A DNA stretch of 64,000 nucleotides. Source: JABMQB01 sp964575025 (GTDB lineage: Bacteria; Bacteroidota; Bacteroidia; Bacteroidales; Prolixibacteraceae). The translations under genes and the position numbers were made by a program. This document shows, piece by piece, positions 15,704-24,431 of the stretch (positions are counted from its first letter, which is position 1; the number at the start of each line of letters is the position of its first letter). The notes beneath the pieces were generated by a model, which made no database searches, was not told where the DNA came from, and saw only the letters and a program-made list of their open reading frames with translations. The stretch is taken from positions 5,499-69,498 of the forward strand of contig CAZNPV010000017.1 of assembly GCA_964575025.1 (NCBI GenBank), written 5' to 3'.

Positions 15704-16555
15704 ATGCCAGTGAAGAAAGTTGCCATCCAGGGGATTGCCGGTTCGTTTCATGAAGATGCAGCCCGGAGTTATTTCGACGAGGAAATTGACGTCGTCGAAT
15801 GCAAATCTTTCCGTAAAGTTTGCGAGTTGATCGATGCCGATAAAGTTGATATTGCCGTTATGGCGATTGAAAACTCTATTGCCGGAAGTTTGTTGAACAA
15901 TTACGCCTTGATCAGGGATTTTCATCTGAGGATTATTGGTGAGATCTATATTCATATCCAGTTGAACCTGATGGTACTTGAAAACGTCGAAAAGAAGGAT
16001 ATTCAAGAAATTTATTCCCATCCGGTATCGTTTCAGCAGTGCAGTGAGTACCTGGAGCAGAATTTCCCGGGTGTGAAAACCGTTGAGCTGGGGGATAATG
16101 CTGCCGTAGCTCAATACATTGCCGAAGGGAAAATCCGGAACGCGGCAGCGATCAGCAACAACCGGTCGGCAGAGATTTACGGATTGCAACTTCTTGAAAC
16201 CGGAATTGAATCCAACAAGAAAAATTATACCCGTTTTCTGATTCTGGCAAAACATGGAAATCCGTCAAAGGATACCAACAAGGCTTCGATCTGTTTTGAG
16301 GTAGGTCATTATTACGGGTCATTGGCAGGGGTACTGAATATTTTTGCAAAAAATGAAATTAACCTGGCTAAAATTCAATCGGTACCCATTGTTGGGAAAC
16401 CAAATGAATACACCATTCATGTAGATATTGAGTGGAATTCAATTGAAAAATATGAGCGGGCCATTCATCAGGTACTTAAAAAAGTATCCAGTTTATCGAT
16501 CCTGGGGGAATATTGCAAAGGGGAAATAGCGGTTCAGAATAACCATATGCATTGA
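15704..16555 (+). CDS. pheA: Prephenate dehydratase
   Basis: The enzyme decarboxylates and dehydrates prephenate to phenylpyruvate in phenylalanine synthesis. The 283 residues show the periplasmic-binding-like catalytic domain (VAIQGIAGSFHEDAARSYF at the start, AIENSIAGS, and the TRF motif in KKNYTRFLIL near residue 175) and then an ACT regulatory domain (SICFEVGHYYGSLAGVLNIFAKNEINLAKIQS) for feedback by phenylalanine. No chorismate mutase domain is fused, as is usual in Bacteroidota. An aminotransferase follows 209 bases downstream. Confidence 0.93.
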   Translation: MPVKKVAIQGIAGSFHEDAARSYFDEEIDVVECKSFRKVCELIDADKVDIAVMAIENSIAGSLLNNYALIRDFHLRIIGEIYIHIQLNLMVLENVEKKDIQEIYSHPVSFQQCSEYLEQNFPGVKTVELGDNAAVAQYIAEGKIRNAAAISNNRSAEIYGLQLLETGIESNKKNYTRFLILAKHGNPSKDTNKASICFEVGHYYGSLAGVLNIFAKNEINLAKIQSVPIVGKPNEYTIHVDIEWNSIEKYERAIHQVLKKVSSLSILGEYCKGEIAVQNNHMH

Positions 16556-16764
16556 AAGGATCGTTGTTTGGTTGCAGGGAAAAAAATCGTGCAGATAAAA
16601 TGACTTTAATACGTATAATCAAAACCTGACGACGGATCAAACTTTCAATTTCAAAAGGAAGGAAGGCATTTGATTCTAATTTGTAAAAACCTGTTACTAA
16701 ATACATTAATAGGGGTTGCCAAATACCTGCAGCTTTGTTTATTTTATATTGTAATTCAGGTAAC

Positions 16765-18075
16765 ATGAAAAACACTCCGGTTAACAGTGAGGTTGTAAAA
16801 GAGAAAATCAGGCAGTTGAGGGTGCCTGATATTGGGAATGGGACGATTCGCGAGATTGTTGCGTTGGTTAACATGGTGGAAGAAGCAACAGGATTTCAAT
16901 ACATTCGAATGGAAATGGGTGTTCCGGGTCTTTCGCCGGCAAAGATTGGCACGGAAGCAGAAATTGAAGCCCTGAACAGGGGGGTAGCTGCTATCTATCC
17001 GATGATCGAAGGAATAAAACCATTAAAGCAGGAGGCCTCACGGTTCATTCAAAATTTTATGGATGTGGAAGTAAGTCCACGAGGATGCATTCCTACGGTT
17101 GGTGTGATGCAGGGGACGTATGCAACCTTTATGGCCGTCAGTACCCTTGATGAAAACAGGGACACCATTCTTTTTATTGATCCGGGATTTCCGGTCCAGA
17201 AACAGCAACTCCTGGTTCTCGGGCAGAAATATGAAACCTTTGATGTTTTTAATTTCCGTGGCAAAAAACTAAGGCAGAAACTGGAATTCTATCTGGCAAA
17301 AGGGAATATCTGCTCGATTGTCTATTCCAATCCGAACAATCCTACCTGGATCTGTCTGACGGAAGAGGAGTTACAGATCATCGGGGAACTGGCCAATCAA
17401 TATGAGGTGATTGTACTGGAAGACCTGGCTTATTTTGCCATGGATTTCAGGAAAGATCTTTCAAAACCGGGGGAACCTCCCTACCAACCGACAGTGGCTC
17501 ATTATACGGATCGTTATATCTTGTTTATTTCAGGTTCCAAGATTTTTTCATACGCTGGCCAACGCATCGGTCTTATGGCCATTTCAGATGCATTGTTTGA
17601 TTATGAATCTCCCATGCTTCAGGCCCGGTTTCAAAGCACTACTTTTGGGAGTACCCTCACCTTACGCCTTTTGTATGCCTTGTCATCGGGAACATGCCAT
17701 TCGGCTCAGTGGGCCCTGGCAGCTATGCTGAAAGCCGCAAATGAGGGGCATTTTAATTTTGTGGAGGCGGTTAAGGAATACGGCGAAAGAGCAAAGATCA
17801 TTAAACAGCTTTTTCTGAAAAATGGATTTGAACTGGTGTACGACAGGGACCTGGATGAACCGATCGCTGATGGGTTCTATTTTTCAGTAGGCTACCCGGG
17901 CATGAAAGGCAATGAATTGGTGAGGAACCTTCTCTTTTATGGTATCAGTGCGATCGGACTATCCCGGTCAGGAAGCGAAGAAGAAGGAATAAGGGCCTGT
18001 GTATCCTTTGTTCAGCGCGATCGGTTTGAAGAACTGGACAGAAGATTGAGACTTTTTAATGAGAATTTCAGATAA
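16765..18075 (+). CDS. PLP-dependent aminotransferase, class I/II
   Basis: The 436-residue protein has the fold-type I pattern: substrate-binding EMGVPGLSPAKIGTEAE near the N-terminus, SNPNNPTW at about residue 195, the Asp in VIVLEDLAYFAMDF that contacts the pyridine nitrogen, and the Schiff-base Lys in FISGSKIFSYAGQRIG. ATG 16765 is used; the frame runs ten codons further up without support. Placement after pheA suggests conversion of phenylpyruvate (and probably other 2-oxoacids) to the amino acid, or the reverse reaction feeding the oxidoreductase 45 bases downstream. Confidence 0.85.
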   Translation: MKNTPVNSEVVKEKIRQLRVPDIGNGTIREIVALVNMVEEATGFQYIRMEMGVPGLSPAKIGTEAEIEALNRGVAAIYPMIEGIKPLKQEASRFIQNFMDVEVSPRGCIPTVGVMQGTYATFMAVSTLDENRDTILFIDPGFPVQKQQLLVLGQKYETFDVFNFRGKKLRQKLEFYLAKGNICSIVYSNPNNPTWICLTEEELQIIGELANQYEVIVLEDLAYFAMDFRKDLSKPGEPPYQPTVAHYTDRYILFISGSKIFSYAGQRIGLMAISDALFDYESPMLQARFQSTTFGSTLTLRLLYALSSGTCHSAQWALAAMLKAANEGHFNFVEAVKEYGERAKIIKQLFLKNGFELVYDRDLDEPIADGFYFSVGYPGMKGNELVRNLLFYGISAIGLSRSGSEEEGIRACVSFVQRDRFEELDRRLRLFNENFR

Positions 18076-18120
18076 TCCGAATGGATAAAAACAGTACCGT
18101 AAAACATAAAAATCAAAAAT

Positions 18121-18348
18121 ATGGCAAAAGTTCAAGGAGCGGTGGTAGTTGATAAAGAGTGTTGCAAGGGGTGTGGTATTTGTATTGAAGCCTGCCCGCT
18201 GGATGTATTGGCTCTCCACAAAGAAGTAAACAGCAAAGGGTATAATTATGCCTACATGAAAAATCCGGAATACTGCAACGGATGTACCAACTGTGCCATT
18301 GTATGCCCCGACACATGCATTACCGTTTACCGTGTAAAAACAAGGTAA
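18121..18348 (+). CDS. 2-oxoacid:ferredoxin oxidoreductase, ferredoxin (delta) subunit
   Basis: The 75-residue protein carries two [4Fe-4S] motifs, CCKGCGICIEACP and CNGCTNCAIVCP. It is the first gene of a delta-alpha-beta-gamma cluster and passes electrons from the catalytic subunits to external ferredoxin. Confidence 0.92.
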   Translation: MAKVQGAVVVDKECCKGCGICIEACPLDVLALHKEVNSKGYNYAYMKNPEYCNGCTNCAIVCPDTCITVYRVKTR

Positions 18349-18390
18349 GGTTATTTTAAAATCAAATGTTGAAAATTAAAAATTGATAAT

Positions 18391-19485
18391 ATGGGCGAAT
18401 TAAGATTAATGAAAGGGAACGAAGTAATTGCTGAAGCAGCGATTCGTTGCGGATGTGACGGTTATTTTGGTTATCCCATCACACCCCAGTCGGAGGTGAT
18501 GGAGACCCTCATGCAAAGGGCTCCCTGGAATGAAACCGGGATGGTGGTTTTACAGGCTGAGAGCGAGGTGGCGGCCATAAACATGGTGTATGGTGCTGCT
18601 GCAACAGGCAAAAAAGTCATGACTACTTCCTCGAGTCCAGGGATCAGCCTCATGACCGAAGGCATTTCCTATATAGCAGGAGCTGAATTGCCGTGTCTGC
18701 TTGTGAATGTGCAACGCGGAGGACCTGGTCTGGGAACCATCCAGCCTTCCCAGGCCGATTACAACCAGGCGGTCAAGGGAGGTGGCCACGGCGATTATAA
18801 ATTGATTGTTCTGGCCCCTTCATCGGTTCAGGAGATGAACGATTTTGTGGGGCTGGCTTTCGACCTGGCCTTTGCATACCGTAATCCGGCCATGATTCTC
18901 ACAGATGGAGCCATTGGACAGATGATGGAAAAGGTGGAGCTTTCGGAGTATGTCCCCCGCTGGACCCCTGAGGAAATTGCTGCTAAATGGGGAGATTGGG
19001 CTACCACCGGAAAACCCAAAACCAGAAATAAAAATATTATTACTTCCCTGGAACTTGATCCGGACAAAATGGAAAGGAATAACCTTCGTTTTCAGGAAAA
19101 ATACAGGGAAATTGAGGCCAGGGAACAGCGGGCAGAAAACATTATGTGCGACGATGCCGAATATCTGTTCGTTGCTTTCGGAACCTCCGCAAGGGTATGC
19201 CAGAAAGCAGTTGAAGTGGCCAGGGATAAGGGCCTGAAAGTTGGCCTTTTACGGCCGATCACCCTCTATCCTTTCCCGAAAAATGTCTTCAAAGAATTAT
19301 GTGGACATGTAAAAGGATTCCTCACGGTAGAGATGAATGCCGGCCAGATGATCGAAGATGTGAAACTTACAGTGCACGAAGCTGGTTATGCCGTGCCGGT
19401 TGAACATTTTGGCCGCATGGGCGGCATTATACCTTCGCCGTCAGAAGTGTTGGATGCAATGGTAAAAACGTTTATAAAAAGGTAA
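18391..19485 (+). CDS. vorB: 2-oxoacid:ferredoxin oxidoreductase, alpha subunit (VorB/KorA type)
   Basis: The 364-residue subunit begins GELRLMKGNEVIAEAAIR and contains YFGYPITPQSEVMETL and QAESEVAAINMVYGAAATG, the pyrimidine-binding half of the split thiamine-diphosphate enzyme. With the delta, beta and gamma genes it oxidises a 2-oxoacid and CoA to acyl-CoA, CO2 and reduced ferredoxin in the cytoplasm. Close relatives are annotated as 2-oxoisovalerate (VOR) or 2-oxoglutarate (KOR) enzymes; the sequence alone does not separate these, so the symbol follows common usage for this subunit type. Three bases separate it from the beta gene. Confidence 0.88.
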   Translation: MGELRLMKGNEVIAEAAIRCGCDGYFGYPITPQSEVMETLMQRAPWNETGMVVLQAESEVAAINMVYGAAATGKKVMTTSSSPGISLMTEGISYIAGAELPCLLVNVQRGGPGLGTIQPSQADYNQAVKGGGHGDYKLIVLAPSSVQEMNDFVGLAFDLAFAYRNPAMILTDGAIGQMMEKVELSEYVPRWTPEEIAAKWGDWATTGKPKTRNKNIITSLELDPDKMERNNLRFQEKYREIEAREQRAENIMCDDAEYLFVAFGTSARVCQKAVEVARDKGLKVGLLRPITLYPFPKNVFKELCGHVKGFLTVEMNAGQMIEDVKLTVHEAGYAVPVEHFGRMGGIIPSPSEVLDAMVKTFIKR

Positions 19486-19488
19486 ACT

Positions 19489-20277
19489 ATGGATAGTAAA
19501 GATATAATAAAACCGGAAAACCTGGTATATGGAAAGACTCCGCTTCTGAACGATGTGGTGATGCATTATTGTCCCGGTTGTTCTCACGGGACCGCTCATA
19601 AAGTTCTTGCGGAAGTGATTGATGAAATGGGGATACAGGAAAAAACCATTGGCATTGCCCCGGTTGGGTGTGCGGTGTTTGCGTATAACTATATCGACAT
19701 CGACTGGCAGGAGGCAGCCCACGGCCGTGCACCTGCCCTGGCTACCGGTGTGGCAAGACTGAATCCTGATAAGTTTGTATTTACGTATCAGGGCGATGGG
19801 GACCTGGCATCCATTGGTACCAGCGAAATCATCCACGCCTGCAACCGCGGCGAAAACATGATGGTGGTTTTTATTAATAACGGGATCTATGGGATGACCG
19901 GAGGACAAATGGCACCTACAACCCTTTCGGGGATGGTGACCTCAACGACTCCCGGTGGCCGCAACATCGACCTGAACGGATTCCCCCTGAGAATCACAGA
20001 TATCGTGGCTCAACTGCCCGGAACATCCTACGTAACACGCCAGTCGGTGCATACTCCGGGAGCCGTCAGGAAAATTAAAAGAGCCATGAAAAAAGCAGTT
20101 CAGAATGTACTGGATAAAAAAGGGACAACCTTTATTGAGGTGGTTTCTACCTGTAATTCAGGCTGGAAAATGACGCCTGTGGAAGCCAATGAATGGATGG
20201 AGAAAAATATGATTTCCTATTATCCGATTGGCGACCTGAAAGATAGTGTGAAAGGGGAAAAAGTATCGAACCATTAA
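19489..20277 (+). CDS. 2-oxoacid:ferredoxin oxidoreductase, beta subunit
   Basis: This is the thiamine-diphosphate-binding subunit, 262 residues. The cofactor motif is GDGDLASIGTSEIIHACNRG ending in the Asn of FINNGIYGMTGGQ. An N-terminal HYCPGCSHGTAH matches the CPGC motif of this subunit class. It sits between alpha and gamma genes with gaps of 3 and 10 bases and must form one complex with them. Confidence 0.9.
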   Translation: MDSKDIIKPENLVYGKTPLLNDVVMHYCPGCSHGTAHKVLAEVIDEMGIQEKTIGIAPVGCAVFAYNYIDIDWQEAAHGRAPALATGVARLNPDKFVFTYQGDGDLASIGTSEIIHACNRGENMMVVFINNGIYGMTGGQMAPTTLSGMVTSTTPGGRNIDLNGFPLRITDIVAQLPGTSYVTRQSVHTPGAVRKIKRAMKKAVQNVLDKKGTTFIEVVSTCNSGWKMTPVEANEWMEKNMISYYPIGDLKDSVKGEKVSNH

Positions 20278-20287
20278 AAGCAAAACA

Positions 20288-20839
20288 ATGACCGAAGAAA
20301 TTATCATAGCCGGATTTGGCGGACAGGGTGTTCTTTCCATGGGTAAAATTATTGCCTATTCAGGAATTATGGAAGATAAGGAAGTTACCTGGTTCCCGTC
20401 TTACGGACCCGAGATGCGGGGTGGTACCGCAAACGTAACAGTGATTGTCAGCGACAGCAGGATCAGTTCACCGGTGGTGCAGGAATTTGATACCGCGATT
20501 GTTCTGAACCAGCCATCGCTGGATAAATTCGAAAAAGCTGTAAAACCAGGGGGTACGCTGATATACGACCCTAACGGAATTGTCCATCCGCCTACCCGTA
20601 CCGATATTGCCATTTATAAAGTGGAAGCGACACATACCGCACTGGAAATGGGGAATCCAAAGGTTTTTAATATGATCGTTTTCGGAAGTTTTCTCAAGGT
20701 AAAACCCATTCTTTCCCTCAATAACGTGGAGAAAGGACTTGAAAAATCATTGCCCGAACGATACCATAAACTGATCCCTCTCAACCTTGAAGCCATCAAA
20801 AAAGGACAGGAGATCGTGGAAGCAGTTGCCAAATTATAA
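20288..20839 (+). CDS. 2-oxoacid:ferredoxin oxidoreductase, gamma subunit
   Basis: The 183-residue subunit starts EEIIIAGFGGQGVLSMGKIIA, the conserved glycine-rich opening of gamma subunits, and includes SYGPEMRGGTANVTV, which helps bind CoA. It is the last gene of the four-subunit cluster. Confidence 0.92.
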   Translation: MTEEIIIAGFGGQGVLSMGKIIAYSGIMEDKEVTWFPSYGPEMRGGTANVTVIVSDSRISSPVVQEFDTAIVLNQPSLDKFEKAVKPGGTLIYDPNGIVHPPTRTDIAIYKVEATHTALEMGNPKVFNMIVFGSFLKVKPILSLNNVEKGLEKSLPERYHKLIPLNLEAIKKGQEIVEAVAKL

Positions 20840-20864
20840 TACATTTTATCTTATCTTATTTACC

Positions 20865-21569
20865 ATGAAGACAATTTTATATTTTGTTTTTTTTCTTTTC
20901 CCATTTTTCCTGAATGCGCAAACAGGAACAAAAAACTTTATCGATGTGAATTATATTGAGGTAACCGGGCAGGCGGAGAGGGAAGTAACGCCTGATGAAA
21001 TTTACCTTAAAATCAGAATCGATGAAAAAGACAACAAAGGCAGGGAAAGTCTTGAATCGCAGGAGAAACAGATGATTAAAAAGCTTGAGGAAATGGGCAT
21101 TGATGTCTCTAAGGATTTGTCTATCAAAGACTTTGTCAGCAACTTTAAGAATTACTGGTTGCGTGAAAATAAAATTTTTACCAGCAAGGAATACCAGTTG
21201 GTCACCCACGATGGAGCGATCACAGGAAAAGTTTTTCAGGAACTGGAAAAACTGGGGATTTCCAATATTACCATCGAAAAAGTAGATCACTCAAAAATTG
21301 AGGATTTCAAAAAGGAGGTAAAAGTAAAAGCCATGGTAGCTGCCAAAGAAAAAGCCGTTTCATTAGCTGAAGCAATTGGTCAGGAGGCTGGTAAAGCCAT
21401 TTATATTCAGGAGTTGAATATCAATATTTATCCGGGAAGGATGGAAGCGGTCTCGAATATTGTAATTCGAGGCACATCATCTTTATCAAAAGACTCGGAC
21501 CTTCCGGATATCGAATTTGAAAAGATTCATTTGGAGTATTCTATTCTGGCACGATTTGCGTTGGAATAA
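20865..21569 (+). CDS. SIMPL-domain secreted protein
   Basis: ATG 20865 gives a signal peptide (MKTILYFVFFLFPFFLNAQ). The remaining 215 residues form a SIMPL/DUF541 domain: IEVTGQAEREVTPDEIYLKIRI at the start and a C-terminal half with KVKAMVAAKEKAVSLAEAIGQEAGKAI. Such proteins are periplasmic or outer-membrane associated and of poorly known function. The frame opens further upstream inside the preceding gene, but the signal peptide decides this start. A hairpin terminator follows at 21588. Confidence 0.85.
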   Translation: MKTILYFVFFLFPFFLNAQTGTKNFIDVNYIEVTGQAEREVTPDEIYLKIRIDEKDNKGRESLESQEKQMIKKLEEMGIDVSKDLSIKDFVSNFKNYWLRENKIFTSKEYQLVTHDGAITGKVFQELEKLGISNITIEKVDHSKIEDFKKEVKVKAMVAAKEKAVSLAEAIGQEAGKAIYIQELNINIYPGRMEAVSNIVIRGTSSLSKDSDLPDIEFEKIHLEYSILARFALE

Positions 21570-21587
21570 ATATTTCCGTTTCCTTTT

Positions 21588-21641
21588 GTGAAACCCTCCC
21601 GTAGGCGCACATTTCTTAATGTGTACCCCGGGGTTTTTCAC
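21588..21641. terminator. Bidirectional hairpin between convergent genes
   Basis: GTGAAACCC at 21588-21596 pairs with GGGTTTTTCAC at 21631-21641 (two bulged T), with an inner CACAT/ATGTG stem. It separates the SIMPL gene from the convergent glycosyltransferase gene and has runs of T and A on the two sides of the outer stem. Confidence 0.6.
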
Positions 21642-21667
21642 TCATCAAATAAAACCAGGACAATCAT

Positions 21668-22549
21668 TCAGCCCTTTACCTGTTTGTAATTCCGGTATTC
21701 AAAGGGCCGGATTCCGGTTCGCTTCTCAAATCCATACAGGATTTTATCCTTCCAATTCATGGTTGTTTGTGAGGCATCGTAGGCAAATTCCCACTTTTTC
21801 TTTTCCATTATTTCTTTCATGTATTTAGGATGCGTTCCTTCAAATATCTCCAGTTTATCTACATGGTTGTAGTTAAAATCCGTACTGTCGGTGTTTTTTT
21901 TCAACCAGGTATCGTCATGCCAGAACCGGTGGAAGTAGTTTGCTTTTCTGGCCATTAACCGGGGATTTCTGGTGTATGAATAGTGGTAGATGGGGGTATC
22001 GGTTTTCACAACCTTCAGTTTTTCCCCGTTGGATTTTTTCCCATAGTTCCTGAATCCCTGTGAATCTTTGTATGCCCTGATATTTCCTGTATTTTTAAAC
22101 GCTCTGATTTCGAAACGATGGGTTCTTCTGGTATTCCGGATGTGCTGGTAATCTCCCCAGAAGTGCAGGAAAGGAAAAAGCAGTCCGTCCACTTTTTTAT
22201 TTGAATTTACCGTTTTTATTGTATCTGCTATTTTTTGCTGATCGTTTTCGTGCAAAACTTCATCTACCTGGAGATGGAAGGCCCAGTCGCCGGAGATGTT
22301 TGCCAGTGCCAAATCCGATTGTTCGGCAAATATTTTTCCGTTTTCACGGAGGGACTCGTCCCAGACCGTATCGATTATTCTTATTTTCGGATTTTTCAGG
22401 GTTGAGACAGCCTCCCGGGTTCCGTCTTCGGAATCCCCTACGACCACCACCAGTTCATCCACCAGCGGGAGGAGGGAATGTATGGAAGCCAGGAATGGAT
22501 ATCCGTAGGCGAATCCGTTACGAACGTATGTAAAACCACTGATTTGCAT
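21668..22549 (-). CDS. Glycosyltransferase family 2-like protein
   Basis: The 293-residue cytoplasmic protein opens with MQISGFTYVRNGFAYGYPF and continues with ELVVVVGDSEDGTREAV and WAFHLQVDEVLHE, the GT-A nucleotide-binding strands with an LQVDEVL segment in place of the usual DxD. ATG 22549 is preferred; an upstream ATG at 22621 adds a Lys/Ser-rich stretch without family resemblance. The C-terminal half is rich in aromatic residues (YHYSYTRNPRLMARKANYFHRF). It probably transfers sugars to a glycan or lipid carrier, but the acceptor cannot be told, and it stands alone rather than in a polysaccharide cluster. Confidence 0.8.
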   Translation of the reverse strand: MQISGFTYVRNGFAYGYPFLASIHSLLPLVDELVVVVGDSEDGTREAVSTLKNPKIRIIDTVWDESLRENGKIFAEQSDLALANISGDWAFHLQVDEVLHENDQQKIADTIKTVNSNKKVDGLLFPFLHFWGDYQHIRNTRRTHRFEIRAFKNTGNIRAYKDSQGFRNYGKKSNGEKLKVVKTDTPIYHYSYTRNPRLMARKANYFHRFWHDDTWLKKNTDSTDFNYNHVDKLEIFEGTHPKYMKEIMEKKKWEFAYDASQTTMNWKDKILYGFEKRTGIRPFEYRNYKQVKG

Positions 22550-22699
22550 TTTTCGCAAAATCTGCTGTAAAAATAGCAAGCTCTTTTTTAAAAAAGGAGA
22601 AGATCCCCGGAAACTGTTCATTTTTTTTTTCTGTTTGTTGTTTTGTATTAATTTCGTTCAGAAATAATTTAACTTGAATCCATCTAAACTAAGATTATT

Positions 22700-24421
22700 A
22701 TGAAGAAAGAAAACCATCTGCGCAGTTCCGAATGGTTTGGTAAGAATGACAAAATGGGTTTTGTTCATCGGAGCTGGTTTCGTAACCAGGGGCATCCCGA
22801 CCAGATGTTCCGTGGGAAGCCTGTTATAGGTATTTGTAACACGTGGTCGGATCTAACTCCGTGCAACGGTCATTTGCGTGAATTTGCAGAGATTGTGAAG
22901 CGGGGTGTTTACGAAGCTGGCGGATTTCCATTGGAATTTCCGGTTATGTCGCTTGGTGAGACCGTTATGAAACCAACCACCATGCTTTGGAGGAATCTGG
23001 TCAGCATCGATGTGGAAGAGTCGATCCGCGCGAATCCGCTGGACGGCATTGTACTCCTCAACGGGTGTGATAAAACGGTCCCTTCAACCCTTATGGGAGC
23101 AGCCAGTGTTGATCTGCCAACCATAGTGGTTCCCGGCGGGCCGATGCTGAACGGGAAACTGAGAGGGAAAGATATTGGTTCCGGTACCTTTACATGGCAA
23201 CTCTCAGAAGGATTGAAATCCGGCACATTATCCACCGAAGACCTGATAGAAGCAGAAGTATGTATGTCAAGGAGCCAGGGTCATTGCATGACTATGGGGA
23301 CAGCTTCTTCACTGGCGACCATGGTTGAAACTCTTGGATTAACCCTGCCCGGGGCTTCGGCCATCCCGGCTGTCGATTCACGGAAAAAAGTGATGGCTCA
23401 CCTATCAGGAAACAGGATTGTGGAAATGGTGAAGGAGAACTTAAAAATGTCGGACATTTTAACGAGGAAAGCATTTGAAAACGCCATCAAAGTAAATTCA
23501 GCCGTTGGGGGTTCAACGAATATCGTGGTTCACATGATTGCTCTTGCCCGCCGTATCGGTGTTAACCTTGATCTGGATGATTTTGATAACCTGGGCAGCA
23601 GGTTGCCCTTGCTCTTAAATTTGATGCCTTCAGGGGAATACCTTATGGAAGACTACTTTTATGCCGGAGGGCTGCCTGTAATTATTGACCAGATGAGAGA
23701 ATTACTTAATACAGATGCTATAACGGTTAATGGTAAAAGTTTAGGGGAGAATTGCAAAGGAGCTCCCTGTTATGACCGCAAGGTGATCGCCCCGTTGGAT
23801 AAACCGTTCAAAGAGAAGGCAGGAATTGCTGTACTAAAAGGCAACCTCTGTGAAAAAGGGGCTGTGATAAAACCTTCAGCCACATCAGGGAAGCTTTTAA
23901 AGCACCGGGGCAGGGCGGTGGTCTTTGAAACCATTGAAGATTACCATGCAAGGATCGATGATCCTGATCTTGATATTGATGAAAGCTGCGTTATGGTGTT
24001 GAAAGGGGTGGGTCCGGTTGGTTATCCGGGAATGCCCGAAGTGGGAAATATGGAACTTCCTGAAAAGCTAATAAAAAAAGGAGTGAAAGATATGGTACGT
24101 ATCTCCGACGGCCGGATGAGTGGTACGGCCTATGGGACCGTAGTATTGCATATATCTCCTGAATCAGCTGTCGGAGGAACGCTGGCATTGGTGCAGAATG
24201 GTGATATGATCGAACTGGATGTTCCAAACCGCACCCTGACCCTGAAAGTTACAGACGAGGAACTGGAAAAACGCCGGAAAGCCTGGAGACCTCCGGAACA
24301 GGAAGCTGCAAGGGGCTATGTGAAGATATTCGTGGAACATGTGGAACAGGCTGAAAAAGGCTGTGATTTTGATTTCCTGACCGGGGGCTCCGGTTCTGAA
24401 GTGACCCGCGAACCGCATTAG
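22700..24421 (+). CDS. Sugar-acid dehydratase of the IlvD/Edd family (arabinonate/xylonate type)
   Basis: The 573 residues belong to the IlvD/Edd family but group by motif with pentonate dehydratases: SSEWFGKNDKMGFVHRSW at the N-terminus, NTWSDLTPCNGHLREFAE and FPLEFPVMSLGETVMKPT. Cys 55, 123 and 196 match, with a constant offset of four, the iron-sulfur ligands that I recall for L-arabinonate dehydratase (59, 127, 200). The catalytic Ser region is SDGRMSGTAYGTVVLHISPE. It would dehydrate a sugar acid to a 2-keto-3-deoxy acid. It is distinct from the true IlvD at 39805. A GntP-type transporter gene starts ten bases downstream, which supports a sugar-acid substrate. Confidence 0.85.
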   Translation: MKKENHLRSSEWFGKNDKMGFVHRSWFRNQGHPDQMFRGKPVIGICNTWSDLTPCNGHLREFAEIVKRGVYEAGGFPLEFPVMSLGETVMKPTTMLWRNLVSIDVEESIRANPLDGIVLLNGCDKTVPSTLMGAASVDLPTIVVPGGPMLNGKLRGKDIGSGTFTWQLSEGLKSGTLSTEDLIEAEVCMSRSQGHCMTMGTASSLATMVETLGLTLPGASAIPAVDSRKKVMAHLSGNRIVEMVKENLKMSDILTRKAFENAIKVNSAVGGSTNIVVHMIALARRIGVNLDLDDFDNLGSRLPLLLNLMPSGEYLMEDYFYAGGLPVIIDQMRELLNTDAITVNGKSLGENCKGAPCYDRKVIAPLDKPFKEKAGIAVLKGNLCEKGAVIKPSATSGKLLKHRGRAVVFETIEDYHARIDDPDLDIDESCVMVLKGVGPVGYPGMPEVGNMELPEKLIKKGVKDMVRISDGRMSGTAYGTVVLHISPESAVGGTLALVQNGDMIELDVPNRTLTLKVTDEELEKRRKAWRPPEQEAARGYVKIFVEHVEQAEKGCDFDFLTGGSGSEVTREPH

Positions 24422-24431
24422 CAAACCGATT

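Noticed and set aside
22700..24421. Second copy of IlvD for branched-chain amino-acid synthesis
   Set aside because: Its motifs match pentonate dehydratases, and it is paired with a GntP transporter, while a standard IlvD is in the ilv operon.
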